A stretch of DNA of 64,000 nucleotides from Panaeolus papilionaceus (Eukaryota; Basidiomycota; Agaricomycetes; Agaricales). A program made the translations under genes and the position numbers. Positions within the stretch are counted from its first letter, which is position 1, and each line of letters opens with the position of its first letter. The notes beneath the pieces are model-generated. The model made no database searches, was not told the origin of the DNA, and saw only the letters and a list, made by a program, of their open reading frames with translations. The stretch is from NCBI GenBank assembly GCA_015501605.1, contig JADNRZ010000006.1:868001-932000 (forward strand), in the 5' to 3' direction. Below are positions 11,978-25,300 of this stretch, piece by piece.

Positions 11978-13952
11978 ATGTCACTGTCTCATGCGCCTGT
12001 AAGGCGAAGCGCTCGTCTGATGGCTACCTCAACCACGACAGTTCTCCCCGAAACAAATCCAGGTACAATCCCTATTGTTCCCCGAAATGTCAAGCGCCGG
12101 ATATCAGCAGTCGAAAGCGTGGAGAATATCCTAGTACCCTCAAAAAATGCACTGGCTCAAGAAGAATCTACGGAAGTGCTCGCGATGCCTGTGGTGAAGA
12201 AACAGAGACGTACCGTCAAGGTGGAAGTAAAGAAAGTATCCGAAAAATCAGACGACGCAGTGTTTATGGAAGATCCGCAAAAGCCTAAACGACGTAAAAA
12301 GGAAACGGTGGAACCTGTATACGTTATTCCCGAAGTAGAATTGAAGGAAACAACCTTTCGAGGACGTTTAGGTCAGTCTACCCTTTGTGTCAGCATGAGC
12401 CAGTGTTTGATTTGTTGAAGGATATGCCTGTCTAAACACTGTACTGCGTAGCAAGAAACCCGCCACTGAATCCGTGTTCTGCTCTAGGACTTGTCGGTAC
12501 GTTGCATGTCTTGTTATCTATTCCTCAAAGAGGTTAACTTTTCATTACACCTAGAATTGACTCCGTGAAAAAGAACGGCATCGACTTCGTCAAAGATCTG
12601 GGTCGCAAAAACGTGCAAGATCTTTTAACCGTCATACAGTGGAACGAAGATAATGTATGCATACCCTAGCAACTCTATCTTACCCTTGTCTCATTCCTCT
12701 ACAGAATATACGATTCTTCCGCCTCTCATCTGAGATGTTTCCGTTTGCATCGCATGGGACTTATGGTTACTCTTTGGATTATTGCTCCGAACTACTAGCA
12801 GAAGTAGGTGCCCTTGCTAAAAAGTACGGACACAGGTTAACGACCCATCCCGGCCAATACACTCAACTCGGGAGTCCCAAGCCAAATGTTGTCGAGTCTT
12901 CCATTCGAGAACTGGCTTATCATGCAGAAATGCTTGATTTGATGGGCCTTGGCCCAGATGGTGTTATGATCATCCATGTGGGCTATTCCAGATTTCAAGT
13001 CTCAAGTTTGGACTTTTTTCTAAACGATGTGCAGGGTGGGGGTGTTTATGGCGACAAACCTTCAACTTTGAAGCGCTTAAAAGAGTCCATACGGAATATT
13101 TTTCCCTCGATCTTTAACAGGCTTGTTCTTGAAAACGACGAGGTAACAGCAGGGTTACCATACTTTGCGACGACGCAGCGTTCTCATCTTGTTTTCAGTT
13201 ATGCTTCAACGCCGAAGACCTTCTACCTCTTTGCGAGGAGCTAAACGTCCCATTAGTGTTTGGTAAGGATCTCGGTTCGTTGTCGCTCACACAAGTTAAC
13301 TCTCATTGTTGTCTAGATTACCATCACGACAATCTCTTCCCGTCTTCTATCTCTCCCAAGGAAATTATCCAGCGCGCCAACGTCATCTGGAAAAAACGAG
13401 GAATACGTCCGAAGCAGCACCTAAGTGAGCAACGCCCGGGTGCTGTGACGATTCTCGAAAGACGAGCCCATTCCGACCGTTGCGAAAATCTTCCACCTGA
13501 TCTACCTGATGATATGGGTGAGCGATAGGTCCAGTTTCCTGGGCTCTTTGTTTGTCGCGCTCTCGGGATGGGCGCTGAGTAAATGTTTCTAGATTTGATG
13601 ATTGAGGCCAAAGATAAGGAACAGGCCGTCCTGTAATTGCATGTACCAGCTCCAGCCAGTTATTCATGGTCCGTGGTCTGTCTAAATGACACCCATTCGA
13701 CTGACATCCTCCTTCGTTGTAGCATCGCTAAGACCAGCAAACAAGAACCCAACAAAGCAGACACAAGGACGTAAATCTAACAAGCGAGCCAAAGCAGCAG
13801 CAGCTGCCAGTGCCAAGAAGACCCTTGGCGAGGAACTCGATGAAAACCCTGCTGGGGATTTCGAAGAAGCACCCGACTTTCCTGGAGACGACGAAGAGGG
13901 TCAAGAGCCTGTAGATCCGGAAGACGGGGACGATTCTCGGTACAGCACATAG
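11978..13952 (+). CDS. UVE1: UV damage endonuclease UVE1 (UvdE family), probable frameshift near the 3' end
   Basis: Exons: 11978-12371, 12421-12496, 12555-12654, 12705-12977, 13035-13142, 13199-13262, 13317-13517, then 13593 onward. UVE1 nicks DNA 5' of UV photoproducts and other lesions, starting an alternative excision repair route; it is a metal-dependent TIM-barrel enzyme. The metal-binding signatures are present: THPGQYTQLGSP, IIHGGGVYGDK, VLENDE, DYHHDN, KQHLSEQR and RRAHSDRC. The N-terminal 130 residues are basic and disordered, with several KKRR-like clusters. Exon 8 runs through MIEAKDKEQAVL and then meets TAA at 13634-13636. The expected next stretch, YQLQPVIHASLRP, is found one frame away, up to a donor at 13669 and across a splice to 13723-13952, which encodes a basic then acidic tail. 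So either the protein stops at 419 aa or there is a one-base frameshift. Confidence 0.9.
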
Positions 13953-14929
13953 CGTCACAGGCTGACCATGTTTGTGAGCGGTTCGTGCGTGGCGAAGGGT
14001 GTCATGCCAGCACCGGAACCGACTTCGGGGTCAAACAGGATAGACTCGCCTTGTAGTTGACAGGGGGCAAGTCATGGGCTTGGTCAGAGCATTCTCGACT
14101 CGGAAGTCTCAGCCGGATCCCCGTTGACTTGCCTGTAGGCGAAATATCTGACCTGTATCAAGAGTTTTTTTCTTGCTCGATGTTTGTCACTGAAATGTTC
14201 GAGGATTGAGTTTGCAATTCCATGAATCAAATTCCACAAACCGAAGAGCCCGTAAAACAGAGTTGAGAAAGAGACAGAACGAGTATAATAGAACGAAAAG
14301 GGACGAAACAAAATTGGGTGAACTACAGGGGGAAACCCTACAAGATAGTGTATGTACTTTAATACTGAACATGACAGGAACGAAAAGGGCACGCAAACGT
14401 GGACCAAGAGGCAAGATAGGAAGAGAAGCCGGAGATTCAAAAATACATGTTGAATGGAGACGAAAATGAAACAATGAAGCGACCCAAAGATATCGACGGA
14501 CGAATGGGTGATACACCTATGGCCTATGCTATATGTCGGGTGATTCCTGGATGTATATAAAAAGGTATGTGGAGGAGAAGTGTCGATAGGGGATCCTGAT
14601 GAGAAAAAAAGGAGACACAAACAGCAGTAAGAACGTCAATGATACAGTGGATAACAATATCATATAGATATAAAGAGTCGATAGAGAGGTGGTTGGTCGG
14701 AGTTCATCAAGGTATAGAGTGCATCCAGAGGTGCAATTTTTTGAAATATAGGAACGGAGGAAACTCGAGAGCGCGAAGTATAGGAAAACAGAAAGCGAAA
14801 ATAGTATGATACATGGGTTAGGAGTCAAGCCGAGAGAAAAAAGACATCAAGTGGTGGTAATGATGGAATGAAATGGCAATTCATAAAAACAGAGAGAAAA
14901 AAGTGTTGTTAAATAACAGGAAACGCTGG
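13953..14929. other. intergenic, between convergent genes
   Basis: This stretch lies between the UVE1 3' end and the stop of the large minus-strand gene at 14930. It holds the 3' untranslated regions. Open frames across it are low-complexity and lack recognisable motifs. Confidence 0.5.
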
Positions 14930-17900
14930 TCAAGTGGATGAAGCAAAGCTCGTTACAGCCATGCCACCCAACCACGCCATTTCCATCACAGCTCGTCCAA
15001 TGGGCGTCAGAATAGAGATAGTGTCCATGGAACTGCTATCGTCGTCTTCAGAACACTCAACAGGACGAGGATTGGGAACGAGACGAGCTAGACCTAGCTG
15101 CTCGAATCCCTCCGGCACAAACTCGATACCGCCATCTCGAGAATGGGATATACCAATCACATAGTTGTCCATGCGTTTGCAAATCGGCATCCACTCATAG
15201 GCTTCTTGTAGGGGACCAGACACCGCCAGACCTTGGTCAGGAATGCGCACTCCAGTTCCCTGGAGATCACGGTAATGAATCATCCTGGCACTGATATGGA
15301 AACGTTTCATGAACACTGAACGTTCGTCCTTCTTGTGCATCGACTCATGAGAAGATGTAGGCGAGTTCTTGGATTTCTTCTTATCTGCGCTCTTGTGTTT
15401 GTTGGACGTCTCTTCCACGACGGGGATTGCTTCAGGCGACGTCTTGTAGTAGATGAGGAGATAGGGCTTGTCTTCCATCGGAATATGGGGCGGAGAAAAT
15501 GGTTTGCGCGCTGAATACAGGTCGGTTTCGCCAGGCCATAAGGGAAGCAACATGTAGAGAGCATCGGGGTGTATGTCCTCGAAGACGTCGATGTCGCTCT
15601 TGTCCGACACACGTCTGTCGGTCCTAGGAGCGTGTGCTTTCCCTGCCCTCTTCTTGTGCTGTGAGTTGTGGTTCGAAGGCTTAATCTCGTTCATGGCTGG
15701 CAGTAGACCCACGTCCTGGAACGACATGTTCAGATCATCCACAATACCCTTTCTTGTCTCTTGGTTTGAACGCGGAGCCGTAACGGGCCAAGGAGGGTTA
15801 TAGGACTGCTCGAAGAATGTATTGGCCCGATGTGCGTTGCGATCTGCATGCTTCGACTTTCGAAACCCAAACAACCCAGTCGACGGGTTTTGTTGGTGTG
15901 TTGCCTCAAACACCTCTGGCGGTAATGCAGCGTAAGTCTCCCGATGCGGTGTTTTGGTGGGGTACCGAGAACGAGGGTTGTCACTATCGCTGTCGTCCAG
16001 AATATCGTAGGGGTCGCGTCGCCGTTGTTGTGATTTGTATGGGTAATTGTTCCTGGAAATGGTTTTATCGGAGGACGTTGTCTCGTGGCTCATAATACTC
16101 TGCTCGACCGACCCAACCGAACCAAAGGAATTACCGCCAGTATCACTGCATTCGGGGGTGGTCACGGCACTCGTAGAAGGTCCTATCGGGCGGCCGTCTC
16201 CAAAGGATGGAGTGTTCCCGACACTGCCTGCGCTGCTTCCTTCAGAGCTGTCAGGTTGAGCGGTATCGGTTACAGGAACAACCACACGCTTACTCTCCGG
16301 TTTGAGTATCGACCGGGACTGAGTTTCCTGTGATTTTTCTTTCTCCTTGCCCTTCTTTTCCTTTTCCTTGACCGTCTCTCGCACAACCCTTTCCCCGTCC
16401 CTTTCCCGCTCCCGGTCATGATCTCTCCGCCTATCGAACTCTCTCGCCACATTCCCTTTACTGTTGTCATCCAACAATCCGTGAGTATCCAACTTTCGAG
16501 TCGTATTTGTACTGGTGTAAGCCTTCTGAACCCTCCTTGGTGCCAGCAATATCATGCTTGTCTTCTTCCGTGTCGCATCCGCAGACTCGCGTGACGATAG
16601 GTTGTTTCTCGATGGTACTGCCTTGAGGGCATGGGAGGACGAGGACGCGCCGTCATGGTGAGAGGGTTTTATTCTGTAGTGTCGCGAGATCGAGAACGCC
16701 CCTGCTTTGGAGTGTTTATGGATGGTGACTGTTGGACCTTCAGAAGCCTGTGTAGTCCCGTTATGATACTGAGCAGTGTGGCGCATATAGGCAACGTTGA
16801 GCCTTTGTTGAGGAGCTTTGCCCGCTTCAGGTGCTACAGGGAAGTAAGAAACAACAGATAGTTGAGTAGCTGGACACCTACCCGGTACATTCTTACGAGC
16901 AACCTTGTACTTTCCTAGGGTGCCGTTGGCCCAGATCTCCTCCGCGTCAAGGGGCATGCCTTTCCATACAGGCTTGTCCTTTCCACTCGCCCTCTCCTTC
17001 TCCTTCCCAGACGACTTTTCCTTCTCCTTCGGCTCAGGGAAGAAACTAATCGCTCCATGGGTCCCACTACTATCGCCGCCACCACTCGTGCTCGGCCTGA
17101 AAAGACTGGATATGCTGGGTCGCTCCCTTTCGATAGAGGCTGCATGTGAGTGTCCCTTGTCATCGTCCCCGTGACTCCTCTTGTCCTTTACGAACAACCA
17201 ATTGTGCCGCTGGTCTTTCGCTTTCTGGGATGCCCAGGCCCCTGCGATGTTCTTGTGCATAATATCGACATTGCTGGAGATGGTACTTGCTCTTCTCGAC
17301 GTAGCACTTCCCTTCCGGAATGAATAAAAGGCAGAACGAGCTCCTGAACCACTTTCTCCCACGATGTCTGCCATCTCCTCTGGGTTGATGTCGACGACGC
17401 CTTTAATTCCATAGTCCATCCAAGAGGTGTCAAGAGTTGCAACGACTGTGCTGCTAGCAGTTGCAGATGATGACGAGTGATAGGAAGTAGATACTGTTTG
17501 GGAGACGTTGGACGAAGATGCGCCTGGATTCAAGGTGATGGCCTGGGGGTGAGTGGGAGGCATATCTCGCTGCATGGAACGCTTCCGGTATTCTCGCCAG
17601 TCGCCTTCAGATTGTGGTACAGAGTTTGGAGCGATGGAAAGAGGATGGTGGTCGTCTGCACGCGGGGGAGCAGAAACACCGGAAGATTGTGCGAAAGAAA
17701 ATGAGTGGAGATCTTCCATGCTTTTGCTTGGTCGTCTGATGGTGGCCATGCTGTTCTCCCTCGCTCGACCCTCTTGATACATGCCGTCGGTTTGATTACC
17801 TGGAATGGGAATGGCATGACTCCCGCGACGATTTCCGTATTCCAAAGGCAATGGGTTGGGATGGTCGTGGTCTTCGCTCTCACTGTCTTGTTCGGAGTCG

Positions 17901-18830
17901 TCAGGAAAGTCTTCCTCTGAGAGGTCAAGGGACGATGTTTGCGGACCTCTTCTAATGTGAGAGGGGCCTTCTTGGTCGTGAAAATCTGAGGGTATTGGGT
18001 GTCTACCATCGCTATCAAGTTCATCCTCATCTGAAGTGAGATCGTTTGCTGAAGTGAGTGGGGTTGTGCTACGTCTGCTGCGAGAAGTCGCTCTGGAGTG
18101 ATTTGATTCGCTTGGCCTTGAAAAGGAGGAAACTGAAGCTGAGGCTGAGGAATTTGCAAAAGTGCTATTGGATGCCAAGTCTGAATCCCTTTCCTTTGGT
18201 CTTGATGATGAACGAGATCGAGAATTGTTGAAATCTGGATATTGCGATTGATGACTACGTGGATGATGAGTGACCGCCACGACTGAGGGTCTTGGAGTTG
18301 TATCTGGAACTGAAGAAAGATCGTCTGAATCATGGTCGCCTCTTGACTTGGATAGGGGATCGATTTGTTGGTCTTGTATCGAAGGACAAGAAGACATTGC
18401 ATCTCCAAAGGTATAAGTACTGAGATGGTTGCGTGTATACAACTCTGAGTGATTGTTATAATCCATTTTGACGTTCATAGATGAAGTTCTGGGTGGTGGA
18501 CCGTGTGGACGACCGTCGTCACTGGCCTGAGAGGATGATGAAGATGAACTAATAAATCGAATAAAAGAATTAAAATTAAATAAGAAATAATTTCAATAAA
18601 AAAAATTAAAAAATAGCAAGGAATTAGACTTACGGTTTTGAAGAATCATCTTGATCACGATAAAGCATTTTTCTAGCCAAAGAACGAGGAGCGTTAACCT
18701 CTGAAGAAGACTGGGAAGCAAAAGTTTGGGAAAAAGGAGGCGGAGTGAAAGAATTTTGAGAAGCTGGCATTGAAGTTGTGTCATTTCTTGAATGCTTTAC
18801 TGATTTATTCCCTCTTCGAAAGAGATTCAT
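14930..18830 (-). CDS. large, mostly disordered protein of unknown function
   Basis: Exons, minus strand: 18830-18634, 18548-16882, 16833-14930; 1255 aa. I do not recognise a named family. Residues 1-430 or so are Ser/Asp/Pro-rich and disordered. A more ordered patch near 505-670 contains VWKGMPLDAEEIWANGTLGKY and an NVAYMRHTAQYHNGTT segment. A basic, charged stretch follows (REFDRRRDHDRERERDGER). The last 260 residues look folded: HPDALYMLLPLWPGETD, FHISARMIHYRDLQGTG, MDNYVIGISHSRDGGIEFVP, then a hydrophobic C-terminus with IGRAVMEMAWLGGMAV. Serine runs and RxxS sites suggest a phosphoprotein, possibly membrane-associated at its end. The 48-nt intron at 16834-16881 is in frame and lacks a stop, so retention would add 16 residues. 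The start at 18830 is the first ATG of an open frame. Confidence 0.8.
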
Positions 18831-21800
18831 CGTGAAGGTAAAAACAGAAATAAATCAAGTAGAAATAAAAGGAAAAAAATAAGATGAAGGGGTAGAGAGG
18901 GAGAGAGAAGGTGGAGACAGAAGACACAAGACAGAATGAGAGAGAAGGTACAACTGTCACAATATCGTCACACACTCGCTATCCGTTTAGGGAACAATCA
19001 TCAAATCACCAAAACGTGGCTTTTTACCCACGTGCTATTCCATGTGGCACTGAGGAAAAAATACAAAATAAAATAAAAATACTAAAGCCATGCTTTTTTC
19101 ATTTCTGCCTCGATCACATACATATCTCCCTTTACTCCGGCTATTACCTTCCACTTCAACATCGATGAATGAAATATCTATTATATTTAACAATATCCAA
19201 GCTTCATACATCACTTCAAAGTCAAGTTAGAAAAAAACAGAAAAGTAGAAACCTTTCAATCTGTAGATTCAAGTTGAACATGTAAACACCGTTAAACGTC
19301 AACATCGTTGATTATGCCAACCGCGCGTGGCTTTACTGCTTCCTAATATTCTCATTCCCCATCCCAATCGCCTGCCCGGGTCCCCATTAGACCTCCGCTG
19401 CACTGTCTATTTCTATCATTTCTTATCAACGTGTTGACCCTCATTATGTCTTTTTCCAAGGACCGTATTTCCCGAATCGCTTCAATTTACATCCCCAGTT
19501 TATCCAGGTTAGGGATAGGCTGTCAGGGAGTAGAGGCCAAGCCAGAAAGAGACATCACCCCATCCCTCGTTTCATTGGTCACAACTTACATCCCACCCTC
19601 GGCCGTATAATCCAAGTAAAGCATCGGCGTTAAGTCGTCTTGCATGTTGGGATCTATTCTTTTTTAAACTCTATCTATCCCTTTCAAAGTCAAACCTCAC
19701 GTTTAGATGAACCAAGATGAATCACATCACCTGAGCTATGAAACGCCCTCCATTTCTGTGGCGCAAAACTCATGTTTTTTCACTGTTAATTCCTTTTTCC
19801 TATCCGAACTTTCCGTGGTAAGAAAACCCACAAATAAGCATGCCCACATCTATAACCATCAACAGATGCCCTCCTTACAACTGTCCAGGTAATTTTTTTT
19901 ACAGTTACGGGGACTGCTGACTCGAACACCCTAATCCAAAAACGGCACACACCTGACATCGGCTTCCATCCACCTGCCCTACCCATGTCTGATTTGGCCA
20001 CAGGTTCCGCTAACACATATAATTCTGCCGCGGCCGTCAGGCAACTTTGACATCGCCTGCTTGGGTCCAGACGCGTGGCTTTGAGATAAGGCACATTCAT
20101 ACACAACACCAGCTACATAACCGCCTCACGTCAGTTCTCTCACCAGCTCTCAGCCTCTCACCCCACCTGATCACTCGAGAAACTCGGAAAATGTACCTAT
20201 AGGGTAGCACCCGGCCGATTATATCTCACATCACGGCCCGTAAAATATTTTCGAATTCAATCGAAGTTGTCAGTTTGAATAATGCATCCTCAATGCGACT
20301 CTACGAGCTCCACCAACTGCTGTTCACCCCCATTGAGCGAGCTTTCTTAGGCAAAGACGCAATATCAGCAACTCCCCAGCCAAGAATTGTTCAGGCTCGT
20401 GGGCCCAACATAAAGCGGCAAGCTTCCGGCGCTAGCTGTGTGGGTACAATTCTTAGCATGCAGATGAAACATCTGGTTAGGTTGGCCGCCGCATAGGCTA
20501 CGCACCTCAAACCATCCGGTTGCAACTGAAACTCAAGCACATCCGAATCTGGATTGTGGCCTGAGAAGCCCAGTTTGAACTCCATAGAAATAGACCGCAC
20601 CTGCAATGATCAAAAATCAAGGAAGCGCCGGTACCGCTTTGTCGCATATCATCCTACCGGCCATTCCGCAGCTTCTGAATTTAAAATTCAAACCCACGTG
20701 TGACCAGTCTTAAATAAAACCCCACAAACCGGAATATATCCTGAGAACCCGAGACAAGGATGTGGATTAGCGCATCGAGCCACTCTTAAAGATATCTTAA
20801 ATTCTGCGGTTGAACCGTGGGTTATGGATAGCGAGCAGATACGAAGTGAAACAGAAGGCAATTTTTGGCAAGTGTAGTAGACTTCGAATGAACTTCTCAA
20901 TCAAGCGCCGATGTTTTATCGTGTATTATTAACCGTCGCTGTGCGGCCTCTCGGGCAGATCTCATTGTTGCAACCAGTAGTCTATCAGAGCGCTGCCCCT
21001 TGGCTCTTCAGCTCGTCGGCGTAGCACACCATGCGTATCGGACCTAATTACAAAGCATACTGCTCACGACTTAACAACCGCCATATACCATACGTCATCA
21101 ATACTTCATCCTGTCAAGCGCTAGTTTGCTTATTGATACGTTTATAATTGCATATGACAGAATGACATGTCGGCATATACAATGACATTGATAACTACGT
21201 GCTCCGACGGTATCAAACAACGCGAACACGACCGACGCTCGCTTGTATCTACCGAGCTGTTCACCGCCATGACAATCTCAGTTGTAAGAATAATAGATAG
21301 CACGACAAGGACGAAAGAAACGGCGATGATAAGGTGTGTAACTGTTTCCCTCAGCGGCACTCCTATTGTAAAATACAAATATACGGCCCGTTACTTTCAA
21401 CACACATAATACCCTTCTATTCCGCTATCTTTGCCGTTATCATGTGTATTATGGCACGTATACCACCGAGGAGCACGTTCCTCGCTACCACTACCCCGAT
21501 AAACGATGTCACATTTCGAGACATTTCGCCGGTGTCGTTAACGGTAGCTTCTTTGTCTAGAAACCAGGTTGCACTGATAGCAGAGTCTCCATATGCTTCT
21601 CCCCGTACATACCCGTACCTCTAGGCACATCCTCAAATATTCTCTTTTTTCTGTGCACTGCAATATGTCAACCATCAGTTCAAAACACGGCCAGGTTCCT
21701 GACATCTCATATAATTGATAGCCCAATTGCCGGCACAACCTTTAGGCAAGTCTCGTTTTTACATCATCTAAGTATATACCCCCTGCACTCGTAGTCAATG

Positions 21801-22356
21801 AACCATAAAATAAATAGCGCATAGCGCAAACACCAGGACGATTGTTTCGCTGAATCCCACATAGAGACACTGCTACCCAGATAGGGTAACCAACATACCA
21901 AATAAGGCATGGGTTTCAACCCAGTGCTGACTTCACCATGCTGAATTTGGGTTTGTTCGCTTAGCTGCGCAATGTCTCTGGCAAGCAAGTGGATACACGG
22001 GTAGTTCTACCGGAGTTGACAACCGTATGGAGCGTTATACATTCTGAAGCGATAGACATGTTCCTACAGCATTTATGTAGCCAGATCCAACTTGAAGTCA
22101 ATTGTTGCGATGCCGTAGGTCCTTGCTGGACCTCTAATCGGCAACCTCTCGTTTGAATATGATTACCCCTGATTACCCCAAGGAACAACTTCCGATGTAA
22201 AGACACAAAAATGTGCTATTGATTTCATACATACAAGCGAGACTATGATACGTATACAGAAACCGAGCCTATTCACTGCCGTAAGTCCATATTGGCCTCA
22301 TCAGGGTCTTACACGCTTCCACCACCCCAACTGAAAAATGTTGGAATGTAGGGTAT
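18831..22356. other. 3.5-kb region without a recognisable gene
   Basis: This is the longest gene-free stretch in the window. It lies upstream of the minus-strand unknown gene and downstream of acetoacetyl-CoA synthetase. Its left part should hold the promoter and leader of the unknown gene. The frames present are all under about 110 codons, mutually overlapping, and without motifs. No tRNA-like cloverleaf, transposase motif or terminal repeat was noticed by eye. It could contain a long regulatory region, a non-coding RNA or a decayed element; the sequence alone does not decide. Confidence 0.45.
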
Positions 22357-25300
22357 CTAGAGCTTGGCTTTGGGTGTACCGACAACCGCTTCGATATCCC
22401 TGAATTTGTAATAAAGTTTCAGGGACTCGGGATTGGCTACAGTACCACTCGGTTGTAGATTGGACCCAGAAACAATCTGCTTCACAGCAATCTCAATCTT
22501 CTTTCCGTTCACAGTATACTAATAAAAATATCAGAATTTTGGTCGTCCATAAAAACTGACAAAAATCATACCGGAATTTCCTCGATCGGGAATATATAAG
22601 CAGGGACATGTCGGGCGCTCAGCGCTTGTTTAATCGCCGCCTTGATTCTTTCAGCGAGATCCGGACTAAAGTCGCGTCCGGACCTCATCTTCAGGAACAG
22701 CAACACACGTTCGTCCTTGTCCTGGGGTCGTCGCTGACCGATACAAAGGCAATCGTCTATATCGCTGGTGAATTGCTCCATGACCGTATAAATCTCTCCC
22801 GATCCGAAACGGACGCCGCTGGGGTTCAGAACACCATCACTGCGGTCAGGGAGGTCGATAGGACCATTGTTAACAAGGGAGGGCAAAATATGGTGTGATG
22901 TGGAGAGGCACCACAGCAGTTCATGGCTCAGTCAGCACATATGGATGACCGCATTGGTACGTAACGCCTACCTACGGCCCAAAATAATGAATCCCTTGGT
23001 TTTCGGATTTTGGACCATGAAGTCGCCTTGTCGCCAAACACCTAGTTAAGAGAGACCGCCATCACATAAGTATCATTCAATAAAAATTCCGATGGTCTTC
23101 CCGACGAAAAATACGGAAAACTTATACTCACCAGGATACATGGAAAAGTATGCATCTTTCAACCTCTCCCCTGTCTCATCTCCCCAAAACATGATAGGGA
23201 GGGACGGGTGGGGGCGTGAGCACACCATTTCACCTGGGGTTCCAGTATCCTCGATATTGTTTCCTGATGGGTCGAATATTCCCATCTTCATACCCAAAAC
23301 TTTGACCTGAATCTCTGCGCGTGCGATATGTTAGTCGCAAGTTTCAATAAATATATCTACTCTCCTTACCTCCTGCATACACCGCTAGTGATGGTGCCGT
23401 GGCAATGACTTTACGTTTCATAAAAATGGTGAGATGTATTTCCACTTTCGAAATCACAGCAATGGCGACTCACATCCAGAACAAATATCTGTGCCACCAC
23501 TGACAGAGGCTACATGGATTCTTGGCCCAAAAGATGATTGTGTCCATTCAAACAAAGGCGGAGTGAAAATAGCGCCGGTGACCATCAGGGTCCTCAGCGA
23601 CTCAAACGGCCCGATATCCACTTGGAACAATGCGTCAGAACATCGAACGTTCAGACATCAGACTCTCGAATGGACTTACTGGGATTGATGCCTCGTCCTT
23701 GCACCTCAGCTAAGAATCTGGGACTGGTTCCCCAAAATGTGACCCTAATAGAACCGAGGATGCAATTAGGTATCTCACTTTAGAGTACTAGCATATGAGT
23801 AGCCACATGAACTCACCCTTGGTCATTCACGAACTTCAGGTAGGTACGCAGGTCGGGATGGAATGGGGAACCGTGGTATAATACGACACGACAACCAAGT
23901 GATAAACCAGCTAGCATGAAAGTCCACATCATCCAACCAGTCTATAAGTCACCAGATTCTGTATATGAGATCACTACCCATAGGATATAGTTCGAGTACT
24001 TGCCGTTGTGAACTGAAAGTACGTGTCGTCTGGAGTCGCGTTGAACCCTGCCCGGATCTCCTTTTTTGTGTTCATAAGAACACCCTAAAAACCAATTAAT
24101 TCTCAATACCGAACAAAGACCAGAAATTTGAGCTATTCTCACCCCAGCAGAGTGGACAATGCACTTGGGCTTTCCGGATGTGCCTGAACTATACAAGATA
24201 AAGAGCGGTTGCTTAAAAGGAAGCTGCTCGAAAGAAAGTGGACGGTTGTCTCCTGTCTTTAGGAACTGGGCAATAGTCCAGCTTAGTTGAGAAAATTCAG
24301 ATACATGCTACTATGAGTGCTTCGATCTGGATTCGAAAGGCTTGCAACGCGTACCTTTGGTTCATATCAGGAAGGAGAAGCACCTTCCCAGAAACATGGC
24401 TTGGGAGTATAATCGCCCGTTGCAGACCCTGCGAGGACAAGTCTCTGACCACCTCAGAGACCTTCGGGATCAGTCCAATTACTTTTCCAGCATAAAGGAC
24501 TTCAGTCTCTGCGAAAATGAATTTCGGTTGTATCTGTCGATAGCGGTCCAGGATGCCCTGTGGTAATACGGTCGAGAAAGTGATGGGCTTAATCAAAGGC
24601 ACCGAGGTAGATCGCTGTGCTCACCTGTGTTCCCATGTCAGTCGCTGTGCTTGAAAATATACCTCCGATGCTAGCTGTGGCAAGTGCTATAACGACAGCA
24701 GTGGTCGAGTTGGTCACAATGGCTGCGAGTCAAAGTGGGAATGAGTGCCGTATACCCAGCCTAAGTACGAGACATGCTGAACGAAACTTACCAGCAACTC
24801 GGTCCCCAACCTGGAGTCCATTGACTCTGAGAGCAGCAGCCATTTCCTGCACGCGTGCATAGAGTTGTCTGAACGATGTATGCGTTACTATTCCAGATTC
24901 GCCTCCTTCCGTAAGGGCTGTTCCGTCGTCTCTGCGGTACAGAAGGTTCTCAGCGTAGTTTAGTCGAACGTCAGGGAACCAGACAGGGATTTCTGGAATT
25001 CTTCCCGGTTCTAGAATACGATCCTGAAGGGTTGGGTTGGTATTGGAGTCTATTTTCCTTTCATTTAGATAACGGCGCGCACCTTCTGAGGGGGGATTGA
25101 AGAAATGATTCCCAAGAACTCCCAAAGGTCCAACCAGAATCCGTAGTCTTCCACAGAGTATTTGTGGAGGTCGTGGTAGTCCTCTAGTCATGATGTGTTT
25201 GAGTTCGGTGATTACGGTCTGAAAAGCCTTGCTACTCACTGAGGTTTAAGCCATGTTTACGGTTGATCATTCTGCGCAACACTTCAACAGCAGCCGTTTC

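Noticed and set aside
11773..12288. 171-codon plus-strand frame overlapping the UVE1 first exon
   Set aside because: It is in a different frame from the UVE1 protein, has no motif and is explained by the basic, repeat-poor UVE1 N-terminus in another frame.
17530..18408. 292-codon minus-strand frame inside the large unknown gene
   Set aside because: It is an alternate-frame shadow of the Ser-rich coding region and ends without splice support.
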